Shown: piece by piece, positions 8,638 to 15,579 of the stretch | Layout of the letters: each line of letters starts with the position of its first letter | Numbering within the stretch: position 1 is the first letter of the stretch | Source: Stieleria varia | GTDB lineage: Bacteria; Planctomycetota; Planctomycetia; Pirellulales; Pirellulaceae | Direction: 5' to 3' | DNA: 64,000 nucleotides | Assembly: GCF_038443385.1 (NCBI RefSeq) | Contig: NZ_CP151726.1 | Coordinates: forward strand, 3,720,001-3,784,000 | Notes under the pieces: generated by a model | What the model saw: only the letters and a program-made list of their open reading frames with translations | What the model was told of the DNA's origin: nothing | Databases searched by the model: none | Program-made: the position numbers and the translations under genes

Positions 8638-9882
8638 TCAGGTTGGACAAGTTGCTTCGTTGCCTTTGGCAGAATCCAAGTGTGGCGAAGCGATGATGTC
8701 GTGGCGGTGATGGGAATCGATGGACTCATCAGCGATCGGCTCATCAGTGTCGGGATCCTCCACGTTGGGGACTTCTGCGCCCAGAACATACGCCAGTGGT
8801 TGCAATCCTTCGTAGCCTTCACAAGCCATTCTAGCGGCGATCAGGATCGGGACGGATAAGAACACGCCCATGAATCCCCACATCCAGCCCCACAAGACGA
8901 TCGAAAGGAATACCACCACGGGGCTCATGCTCATCGAGCGACCTAGAATGGATGGCGTGATGAACTGGCCTTCCAGCGAAGTGAGAGTCAAGAAAGTTCC
9001 GGTGACGATGAATGCATAGTACGGTTGTCCAAAGTTGACCAGTGCGACGACAAAGATGATCATTGCACCGCAGATAGCACCGACGATTGGGATGAAATTG
9101 AACGCGAATGCCATGGCTCCCCACAGAATGGGTGACGGCATTCCGAGCAACCACATTGCCAGTCCAACGGAAACTCCGAGGCAGGCATTGATCGCGGTGA
9201 TCTTTGCGAGGTAGTTCCCAAGCCCTTCTTGAACGTTCGCAATGACCTCGATCAATCGGCGTCGGGCGGTGAAACCGGGCAACGCATGCATGATGCTGCG
9301 TAACAGATCGTCACCGGTCGCCAGCAAGAAATAAAGCAGTGCAAGACATATCGAGACGAAGGAGACGGCGTTGCCCGTGCCACTGAGATAGACAAAGTTT
9401 CCCGTCCATTCAGGTTGCTCAATTTCAACCGGCACAGGTTCCTCTGCATTGGTGGCAGATGTAGAGTCGTCCCCTCCGTCCGATGAGTCGGATAGTTCTT
9501 CTTTTGCTTCATCAACCGCTTTGAGTTTGTCCGTCAAAAACGAGAGTTTCTCTTTGACAACGGAAACATTTCTGGGAGCGTCCGCGATCATTTGCTGTGC
9601 CGGCTCGGCGACCAGATAGCCTGCAACTCCCAAAATGATCAACACGCAGAGAATGATTCCACCGGAGCCGATGGCCGGATGAATTCCAAAACGCTTGGCT
9701 TGGCGAACCACCGGTCGCAGCACCATGTACAGAACCAGTGAAGTGACGACGGGCACCACCATGTTCCGGGCGTAGTACAGGGCATACAGAGTGAGCATGA
9801 CCGCACAGACGCGAACCGCGATGACCCCAGCAGGTCTGGAACCATCGCTGCCCGTTTCGTCGTTTGGTTCCGTGTCGGTCAT
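8638..9882 (-). CDS. AI-2E family membrane permease (PF01594-like), first paralogue
   Basis: The 414-residue membrane protein has about seven to eight hydrophobic segments. Two lie near the N-terminus (about 22-65), followed by a third (about 75-95), then a soluble region with an acidic, low-complexity linker (about 130-160, SDSSDGGDDSTS), then the C-terminal membrane half with the family-typical FNFIPIVGAICG and LEGQFITPSILGR motifs. AI-2E proteins are named for the exporter of autoinducer-2, but many members have other or unknown substrates such as Na+/H+ exchange. A second paralogue lies at 34870-35961. It is followed within 5 bp on the same strand's upstream side by the PRC-barrel gene, so the two form an operon (PRC-barrel gene first). 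Confidence 0.92.
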   Translation of the reverse strand: MTDTEPNDETGSDGSRPAGVIAVRVCAVMLTLYALYYARNMVVPVVTSLVLYMVLRPVVRQAKRFGIHPAIGSGGIILCVLIILGVAGYLVAEPAQQMIADAPRNVSVVKEKLSFLTDKLKAVDEAKEELSDSSDGGDDSTSATNAEEPVPVEIEQPEWTGNFVYLSGTGNAVSFVSICLALLYFLLATGDDLLRSIMHALPGFTARRRLIEVIANVQEGLGNYLAKITAINACLGVSVGLAMWLLGMPSPILWGAMAFAFNFIPIVGAICGAMIIFVVALVNFGQPYYAFIVTGTFLTLTSLEGQFITPSILGRSMSMSPVVVFLSIVLWGWMWGFMGVFLSVPILIAARMACEGYEGLQPLAYVLGAEVPNVEDPDTDEPIADESIDSHHRHDIIASPHLDSAKGNEATCPT

Positions 9883-9886
9883 CTGA

Positions 9887-10453
9887 CTACTGATTCAGGT
9901 TTCGTTCACGGTTGTTTTTCATCAAGCGATCTTTAGCATCCATGTTTCGTTTGACGCCGTATCGCTTGTCCAGATCAGCGGCCCATTGACGGTCTGCCAT
10001 GTTGGGCCAGTTGTCTTCATCGAAGCCTTGCTGGCCTTCGAGTTGCTGCTGGGTGACATTGAGCACCAGGACATAGTCGTCGGAATCAACGTCGTCGTCG
10101 CCAGCTTCGTCCGGGTCAACTTGGACTTTGAAAGCTGCAAAGGGAACAGCGAACAGCTTGTTTCCAACGCCCAAGAATCCGCCGTAGGTAACCGCAGCGT
10201 ACTCCACTTTCCCGGTTCGGCTGTTGATCACGACGTCTTTGATCTCGCCGACACTTTCTCCCTGCGAGTTCTGAATGTTGTAGCCCATCAACTGACTCAC
10301 TCGGATGTTTGCGCCCTGAGTCTTGGCGTCCAGTTTCCCGGCGTCAACTTTGGGGCGTGTACGCTCCCTCGTCGTGTCCTGTGCGGTTGCCGTGGTCGAC
10401 GTGAGGCACGCAATCGCGGTGAGTGCCGATAGAAATTGAGATGTGCGTTTCAT
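9887..10453 (-). CDS. Exported PRC-barrel domain protein
   Basis: The start is placed at the ATG at 10453, which gives a signal peptide (MKRTSQFLSALTAIACLTS, cleavage after a TATA-Q type site); longer frames lack such a start. The mature protein, about 165 residues, contains a PRC-barrel (roughly 45-125: RVSQLMGYNIQNSQGESVGE, then DVVINSRTGKVEYAAVTYGG) and a charged C-terminal tail (DLDKRYGVKRN). PRC-barrels are small beta barrels in the photosynthetic reaction centre H subunit, RimM and many exported stress proteins; here the function is unknown. It lies 4 bp from the AI-2E permease gene, suggesting co-transcription. Confidence 0.88.
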   Translation of the reverse strand: MKRTSQFLSALTAIACLTSTTATAQDTTRERTRPKVDAGKLDAKTQGANIRVSQLMGYNIQNSQGESVGEIKDVVINSRTGKVEYAAVTYGGFLGVGNKLFAVPFAAFKVQVDPDEAGDDDVDSDDYVLVLNVTQQQLEGQQGFDEDNWPNMADRQWAADLDKRYGVKRNMDAKDRLMKNNRERNLNQ

Positions 10454-10687
10454 GGTTCTGTTCCCAGTGCTGCTGTGAAGAGTTCGGCCAATCCAGTGAT
10501 GTGGCCTATGCTTCACTTCTCTGCAGCATAGGCTGGACCAATCACACAGGATGCAGCCCATTTTCGGCAAAGACGTGTAGAACGATCATTACTTGCTCAT
10601 TCACAGAACGGCGGTCTGATCGCTGCTTGATCGCATTGGTTGTTTCGATATCAGCACAGTAGCGTTCGCCTGGGCTGTTAAAGATTT

Positions 10688-10764
10688 GGTGCTGTACAGG
10701 TGCTGTACAGGTGCTGTACAGGTGCTGTACAGGTGCTGTTCAGGGGCTGTTCAGGGGCTGTACA
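10688..10764. repeat. Seven tandem 11-bp units (GGTGCTGTACA)
   Basis: Four identical units GGTGCTGTACA are followed by three variants (GGTGCTGTTCA, GGGGCTGTTCA, GGGGCTGTACA). The period of 11 bp is about one helical turn, so any bound protein would see all sites on one face. It lies about 235 bp upstream of the PRC-barrel start, within the shared divergent region. Confidence 0.9.
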
Positions 10765-10799
10765 GGGATTGGCATGCGCAACCTTTCTCCCTACGCCGT

Positions 10800-10866
10800 G
10801 GGACGTGCGGAGAATAGGTGTCGCGAAATCCACGTAGCAATCATCGCTCCGCGTGATTTTTGCAAA
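10800..10866 (+). repeat. 66-bp dispersed repeat, copy 1
   Basis: The stretch from GGGACGTGCGGAGAAT to CGTGATTTTTGCAAA is matched in opposite orientation at 40994-41059, with three well-conserved blocks (GGGACGTGCGGAGAAT, TCGCGAAATC, TCATCGCTCCGCGTGATTTT) and variable bases between them. No frame is conserved between the copies. Confidence 0.8.
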
Positions 10867-11155
10867 GAGACAGGACGTTTGTTTTCCGCACGTCCCAAGG
10901 CGTTGAACAACATAGCCCAAGGCTAAAGCCTTCATTCGACTTAGCGAATTGACGTTGCATATCAAGACCAGTGTTTTGACTGCTCGGTGCCTTACGGCTC
11001 AGTTGTTGACCGCACGTTCAATCTTTTCAAAAGCATGACAGAATCATTTCCTCTGCATGCTTGGTTTGGAACATCGATTGCGGCAGGTGCTGAAACCGTT
11101 TGCGTCACAACCGTTCTGACGCAATCCCCGAAATCGAGATTCAGGAGACTCCCCG

Positions 11156-11992
11156 ATGTCAAAGTTATCGTTCACGTTCGCTTCTCTGGCAATTGCAGCA
11201 TTTTGCGGACTGCAAAGCGTCCAGGCCCAGCAGCCGTTGCCTGGTCAACCAATCAGTCCGACGCCACCGGGAACGGAAGTGATTCGACCAACTGAGCAAC
11301 AAGCCGGCGTGCAAAACGATCAAGGTGATCGCTATGAAGCGCGTCGTGTCTCTGTTGATTCACAGTCCAATCAACATGGACTGACCGTCAGAGAAGCCAT
11401 CGTTCAAAAGCTGCAAAAGACCAATGAAGCGGAAATCGAACTTGCAAAGATGGCGATGCAGCGAACAGATAACCAAGAGTTGAAGCAGCTCGCGCAGATG
11501 ATCATTCAAGATCATCAACAATGCAATCAAAAGCTTCAGCAGTGGGGCAGTCAAAACGACAAACGCAGCTCTCAAGATCAGTTGGGTCGAAATCAGGACG
11601 CTGGAGAAAACCGAGTCGGCAATCAAAAACGACCAAACAAAACGGATCAGTTTGCGAGCCGGCCAACGGGTGATGCGACGGGTGATGCACAGTCGGCGAG
11701 GGTACCGAATGAACTGTGGCGAGTAGGTGAACAGGCGTGCGAGAACGCATTGAAAATGACCAAGGACATGCTCGGAAACTATGAAGGCCAAGATTTCAAC
11801 ATGGCGTTTCTTGGACAGCAGTGCGTGGCACACACCATGATGCTTGCCGAGTTGAAAGCAATTGCCAGTGTCGGGCCTGAGGAGTTGCAAACATTCGCTC
11901 AGGAAACGAGCCAAAAGGTTGAACAGCACCTTGAAAAGTGCAAGCAACTTGCCAAGAAGCTCGAAGACGATCGATCAAAGAGCCGGTCGTAG
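11156..11992 (+). CDS. Exported DUF4142-domain protein
   Basis: The 278-residue protein has a signal peptide (MSKLSFTFASLAIAAFCGLQ, cleavage near residue 24). Residues about 85-125 show the DUF4142 pattern (KTNEAEIELAKMAMQRTDNQ, then ELKQLAQMIIQDHQQCNQKL), a ferritin-like helical pair; a second helical half (about 195-270) completes it after a polar, low-complexity linker of some 60 residues. DUF4142 proteins are periplasmic or outer-membrane anchored and often accompany osmotic or oxidative stress genes; the molecular function is unknown. A purine-rich stretch (AGGAGACTCCCCG) before the ATG supports this start. The long linker splitting the domain is unusual. Confidence 0.85.
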   Translation: MSKLSFTFASLAIAAFCGLQSVQAQQPLPGQPISPTPPGTEVIRPTEQQAGVQNDQGDRYEARRVSVDSQSNQHGLTVREAIVQKLQKTNEAEIELAKMAMQRTDNQELKQLAQMIIQDHQQCNQKLQQWGSQNDKRSSQDQLGRNQDAGENRVGNQKRPNKTDQFASRPTGDATGDAQSARVPNELWRVGEQACENALKMTKDMLGNYEGQDFNMAFLGQQCVAHTMMLAELKAIASVGPEELQTFAQETSQKVEQHLEKCKQLAKKLEDDRSKSRS

Positions 11993-12247
11993 TACAAGTC
12001 CTGTCAACCTCGAATATTGCAGCGCCGTAACCTGTCCGGTTGCGGCGTTGCGTCTTTGTCCCGCCATCTCTTTGGCGAGCTGCAGACCTACGGTTCATGC
12101 CCGAGTTTGGTCGACGAACATGACCTTTCCAACCATGACGACTTGGATGTCGCCCAATTTCTTCTCGACGTTGAGCAACGACGCCCCATTCGGCATATTC
12201 AGCCGGCCGTGCAGCGACGTTATGACAGGCACACGAAGGTCGTTGCA

Positions 12248-12832
12248 TCAGGCAGCTGCACGAATCACCTCACGCCGAATCACCCCTGCGGATTGTCGAC
12301 GAAATAGGTTGAATCGATAGCGAAGATAGGGCCAAGCGACGGTAGCCGCAGTGCTGTTGGGACGGAAGAATGCGGTCACTCGGTATGTAACACGACCGCA
12401 AGACGATTGATTGATCTCAAATCGCTCTTCGCCTTGTTCGGGATGCGCCGGCAAAGTGCCAATCGAAAATGCAAACCGCCGAGTGTCCGAGTCGTACTCG
12501 TCCATCACGTCGACGATGCGACACGCGGCGAGTGTCCATAGTCGGAAAACTCTCGCCCGAATCGCGATGTTCTGACCGATTTCGATCGGCGTTTCGCGAG
12601 GCAATGCCTCGACCCAACCGACATCGAATTGCCGCCAATGTCGGAACGCGGTCAGTGCAGCAGCAAAGATTGCTTCACCGTTGCCCAAATGAACTTCTGC
12701 GACATTATGATCGTAACTCGCAGGTAGGTTTCCTAATGACGCAAAAGTGTCGGGATAGTTCAAGTCCTGACGAGATTGCTGGGCAAGAAACGCAGCAATC
12801 GTCTTGTCATTGGGCTGAGTCAACGTAAACAA
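12248..12832 (-). CDS. DUF1990-family protein
   Basis: The 194-residue soluble protein has no signal peptide. It matches the layout of DUF1990 (a START/SRPBCC-like fold): LTQPNDKTIAAFLAQQSRQD at the N-terminus, LGNGEAIFAAALTAFRHWRQ in the middle, and a conserved C-terminal block (SCGRVTYRVTAFFRPNST, then WPYLRYRFNLFRRQSAGVI). Family members are widespread and uncharacterised; a lipid or small hydrophobic ligand is likely from the fold but not shown. It reads away from the DUF1328 gene upstream on the same strand, 82 bp away, so the two may share a transcript. Confidence 0.82.
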   Translation of the reverse strand: MFTLTQPNDKTIAAFLAQQSRQDLNYPDTFASLGNLPASYDHNVAEVHLGNGEAIFAAALTAFRHWRQFDVGWVEALPRETPIEIGQNIAIRARVFRLWTLAACRIVDVMDEYDSDTRRFAFSIGTLPAHPEQGEERFEINQSSCGRVTYRVTAFFRPNSTAATVAWPYLRYRFNLFRRQSAGVIRREVIRAAA

Positions 12833-12914
12833 TATCGGTTTCCTGTCGTTCTATGCAGTGGACATCTGGCAAAGTTGTCAAATGGCGACAACGACTCGCC
12901 GATCTCGTGCTGAC

Positions 12915-13082
12915 TCAGACAACCGGACCGCGTCGGCCCATCAGCAGTCCGAGGATGAACAACACCAAGAAAACAAAGAACAGGATCTTTGCGATCGTGG
13001 CAGCGGTTCCCGCTACGACGCCAAATCCAAGGACACCAGCGATCAACGCGACGATCAGAAAAGTAATGGCCCAGCCTAACAT
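12915..13082 (-). CDS. DUF1328-family small membrane protein
   Basis: This is a 55-residue protein beginning [20 protein letters not shown], a near-consensus DUF1328 (YtjA-like) sequence, with two transmembrane helices separated by a short turn and ending in a basic RRGP tail. The ATG at 13082 is preceded by GGAG at good spacing (TTGGAGATTGCC), which settles the start inside a much longer open frame. Homologues are small inner-membrane proteins found near stress genes; the function is unknown. The upstream frame extension is not conserved-looking and contains a 15-bp tandem repeat, so it is not part of the protein. Confidence 0.9.
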   Translation of the reverse strand: MLGWAITFLIVALIAGVLGFGVVAGTAATIAKILFFVFLVLFILGLLMGRRGPVV

Positions 13083-13380
13083 GGCAATCTCCAATGGTTG
13101 AATGATTGTTTCGCGGCAACGCACGCCATTGCCCGGCGATAAAAGTGACGAAAGTGCGATTGCCGTGCCAAATCCAATGAACCTGCAATACCGCAACGAA
13201 AAGGTTGAAAACACCACTGTGATTGCGCGTTTGCGAATCAAACTGTTCGCGTAGCAATCAGAGGTCTCCACGTGCCGGCGTGACCATCTCAAACCGACAG
13301 CAAATTGCTCCAGCTGTTCCTTCGCAATCGATTCCGAGACCAGCGGTGTCCGGACCAGTCCCGACACGACCACCCCTGCG

Positions 13381-13440
13381 CGTGCCACCTCTGTGCGTGC
13401 CACCTCTGTGCGTGCCACCCCTGTGCGTGCCACCCCTGTG
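13381..13440. repeat. Four tandem 15-bp units (CGTGCCACCYCTGTG)
   Basis: Two units read CGTGCCACCTCTGTG and two CGTGCCACCCCTGTG, preceded by a degenerate half unit. The 15-bp period keeps reading frame and so produces spurious repeat peptides on both strands. It lies about 300 bp upstream of the DUF1328 gene and 326 bp upstream of DUF421. Confidence 0.9.
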
Positions 13441-13560
13441 CGATCGCGAGCTTGCTATGCAATTCAAGCTCGGTGTAGCAAGGAGTTGAAATCGTCTGCC
13501 GGCACATGGTTTGCTCGACTGTCGCAGCATTCGATTTATAACCGCGTCTGGGAGATTGTC

Positions 13561-13653
13561 ATGTCATCATCTGCTCAGCCTGGCTCGCACGGTCACTCAT
13601 CGGACCAGTTTTGGGATGGGTTTCAGGCCCGCTCGATACCGGATTTGGGCTGA
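13561..13653 (+). CDS. Possible 30-residue small protein
   Basis: An ATG at 13561 follows GGAG (13551-13554) with a 6-base gap and opens a 30-codon frame ending TGA. The peptide is polar, His- and Ser-rich at the start (SSSAQPGSHGHSS) and has no hydrophobic segment. The only support is the ribosome-binding site; no family is recognised. It could equally be chance, or leader sequence of the DUF421 gene 53 bp downstream. Confidence 0.28.
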   Translation: MSSSAQPGSHGHSSDQFWDGFQARSIPDLG

Positions 13654-13706
13654 CGTGTTATGCGGCTCCCCCGATATGACATTCCTGGGCTGGCTTCACA
13701 AGTTTA

Positions 13707-14264
13707 ATGTGGCAATGTCTGATGTTCGACAAATGGGTTTCCGCGTCACTGAACCAACTCGCGATGATCTTGTTCTCTTCAGTCATCGTGTATCTCGCCA
13801 TCCTGCTCTACACACGAGCAGTGGGGCTTCGCAGTTTTTCAAAGATGTCGGCAGCCGATTTTGCCATGACCATTGCGGTTGGGTCACTCTTCGGGGCAAC
13901 CATCTCGAGCCCTTCGCCGACACTGTTCATGGGGCTGTTTGCAATCGCGTGTATGTTTGGCGGGCAATGGCTGTTGGCAACATTGCGAGTGCGATCGGAC
14001 AAAGTCAGTAAGGCGATGGATAATCAGCCACTGTTGCTGATGGCTGGATCAGAAATCATCCATGAAAATCTCCGCAAAGCAAATATGACTCAACAAGACC
14101 TGTTCGGGAAATTGCGTGAAGCGAATGCAATGAATTTCAAACAAGTCAAGGCAGTCGTGTTTGAGACGACGGGTGACGTGTCTGTGCTGCATTCTGCGGA
14201 TTCGATTTCACTGGAACCAACAATCTTTGACGACGTGATCGGATCAGAAAGGCTATTTTCGTAG
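13707..14264 (+). CDS. DUF421 (YetF-like) membrane protein
   Basis: The 185-residue protein has three transmembrane helices in the first 95 residues (the first about 14-36), the DUF421 motif LGLRSFSKMSAADFAMTIAVG-like region (here VGLRSFSKMSAADF and AVGSLFGATISS), and a C-terminal cytoplasmic domain with NQPLLLMAGSEIIHENLRKA. YetF-type proteins are of unknown function; Bacillus members support spore germination (GerA-like complexes) and others occur near stress genes. ATG at 13722 is an alternative start. The MgtC-family gene starts 27 bp downstream on the same strand, so an operon is very likely. Confidence 0.9.
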   Translation: MWQCLMFDKWVSASLNQLAMILFSSVIVYLAILLYTRAVGLRSFSKMSAADFAMTIAVGSLFGATISSPSPTLFMGLFAIACMFGGQWLLATLRVRSDKVSKAMDNQPLLLMAGSEIIHENLRKANMTQQDLFGKLREANAMNFKQVKAVVFETTGDVSVLHSADSISLEPTIFDDVIGSERLFS

Positions 14265-14291
14265 CGTGATGGTACCACGAGTGAGCCCAAG

Positions 14292-14828
14292 ATGATTGAT
14301 ACTGTGGATATCGCAAATCTGCAAACCATTGCGATCGCGGCAGCATGTGGCGCGGTCTTGGGGCTTGAACGCGAGATTGCCGGCAAGCCAGCCGGGATTC
14401 GCACGCACATTTTTGTAAGCGCCGGTTCGGCGCTCATGATGATCTTGGGCCAGGAAATCGTAAATCAGTTTCAACAACAGGAATCGAATTCACTGTTGAA
14501 GGCAGACCCGATTCGGATACTGCAGGCAATTGTGGTCGGGATCAGCTTTTTGGGTGCCGGTACGATCGTTCATCAGAAAGGCGAAGACGTCGAAGGCCTT
14601 ACGACAGCGGCAACCATCTATCTCACCGCCGGCATCGGTGTTGCAACGGCCGTCGATCGCGTTGGCTTGGCGTTCATCGTGACTGTATTTGGAGCAATCG
14701 TTCTCGTCTTGCTCGGTTTACTCGAACAACGCGTCGCCAAGTTCAACAATCGCAATTTCAATAAAGACAAATCCAACAAGGACAGAGTCGACGACGGAGT
14801 GATCGATGACGAAGAGTCAATCGAATGA
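14292..14828 (+). CDS. MgtC/SapB-family membrane protein
   Basis: The 178-residue protein has five predicted membrane segments and the family signatures GAVLGLEREIAGKPAGIRTH near residue 18-37, SFLGAGTIVHQKG near 96 and GLTTAATIYLTAGIGVA near 113-130. The C-terminal tail is polar and rich in Asn, Lys and Asp. MgtC proteins adapt cells to low Mg2+ and modulate F1Fo ATP synthase in Salmonella; many homologues lack the regulatory C-terminal domain, as this one does. It follows the DUF421 gene by 27 bp. No Mg2+-responsive leader could be recognised. Confidence 0.92.
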   Translation: MIDTVDIANLQTIAIAAACGAVLGLEREIAGKPAGIRTHIFVSAGSALMMILGQEIVNQFQQQESNSLLKADPIRILQAIVVGISFLGAGTIVHQKGEDVEGLTTAATIYLTAGIGVATAVDRVGLAFIVTVFGAIVLVLLGLLEQRVAKFNNRNFNKDKSNKDRVDDGVIDDEESIE

Positions 14829-15081
14829 AAGTCGACGCATGGTGAGGTCGGTGCAAGGTGGATGGGACACAGAGTCTAGCAAGCGAGAAATGGCGACCCA
14901 CCATCACCGCGTGACATCATGTCGCACTCTTTTTAATGCCTAGACCTATACACAGAGGTGTAGAATAGGTTAGGCTTAGCCGGCTCTGTATAGCTCCATC
15001 GGAGTTTGGTGAGTCAAGCTGTTTCCCGTGAGCACTTCATCGACTGCGATTCGCTCGCTCCCAGCCAACAACGGAAAAACC

Positions 15082-15393
15082 ATGGATCATCCATCAAATC
15101 AACCCATCGAACTGTTGCACATCGAACCAGGTGTCGAGCCGAAGCCGCAGTTACTGTTGCAGAACGACTCGTTCAAACTCATGCGTTTGGTTCTGCCTGC
15201 GGGAAAGTCGATTCCTGAGCATAAAGCTCCCAAAGAAATCACTGTAGATTGTCTCGCGGGCGCGATCGACTTCACCACAAGGCATGAGACACATCGAATG
15301 ACGACCGGCATGTTGCTGCACCTTGACGCTGGTGAACTGCATTCGTTGACCGCCATCGAAGACGCGATCGTGCTCGTCACCCTGGCAAAGTAG
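15082..15393 (+). CDS. Small cupin-domain protein
   Basis: From the ATG at 15082 the product has 103 residues; the frame extends upstream to 15028 without better start signals. It has a single cupin barrel: LVLPAGKSIPEHKAPKEITV (motif 1, with His and Glu as metal ligands) and HLDAGELHSLTAIEDAIVLVTL (motif 2, with the final His). Cytoplasmic. Small cupins of this kind serve as metal-dependent isomerases, dioxygenases or binding proteins; the substrate cannot be told. It stands alone. Upstream, at about 14939-14977, there is an imperfect palindrome (GCCTAGACCTATAC to GTAGAATAGGTTAGGC) that could be an operator or a terminator of the MgtC operon. Confidence 0.82.
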   Translation: MDHPSNQPIELLHIEPGVEPKPQLLLQNDSFKLMRLVLPAGKSIPEHKAPKEITVDCLAGAIDFTTRHETHRMTTGMLLHLDAGELHSLTAIEDAIVLVTLAK

Positions 15394-15579
15394 TCGTCGC
15401 TCGTCGCGTTGCGTTCTGGGGCTCTTTGGCCCTGACTCTCTAGCTCTGGGGCTTTTTGTCGCGGACGCCCGTTTGCTGCATTGTGAACCTGGACATGCAG
15501 AATTGCGGCGGCTAGATTCATTCTTCAATGACACTGTCATTCCCGCCTTCAAAATCCCACCTTGATAACGGAGTCAACG

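Larger units (their letters stand above)
10454..11155. other. Intergenic stretch with tandem and dispersed repeats
   Basis: This gap between the divergent PRC-barrel and DUF4142 genes must hold both promoters. It contains seven 11-bp tandem units (10688-10764) and a 66-bp dispersed repeat (10800-10866). No protein-coding or RNA gene is convincing here. Confidence 0.65.
13083..13706. other. Intergenic stretch between DUF1328 and DUF421 genes
   Basis: The divergent promoters of the two genes must lie here. It holds a four-unit 15-bp tandem repeat (13381-13440) and a possible 30-codon gene (13561-13653). Long frames crossing the stretch on both strands are created by the tandem repeat. Confidence 0.6.

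Noticed and set aside
10743-10764. Possible CRISPR-like array in the 11-bp repeats
   Set aside because: Units are contiguous with no spacers and far too short for CRISPR repeats.
12095-12232. 45-codon minus-strand frame with GTG start just downstream of the DUF1990 gene (contains GASLLNVEKKLGDIQVVMVG)
   Set aside because: The peptide looks folded, but it has no clear ribosome-binding site and no family; it may be a gene remnant. Too little support to list as a gene.
13223-13530. Frames with [10 protein letters not shown] or [10 protein letters not shown] repeats on both strands
   Set aside because: Artefacts of the 15-bp tandem repeat at 13381-13440; the minus frame merely extends the true DUF1328 gene upstream.
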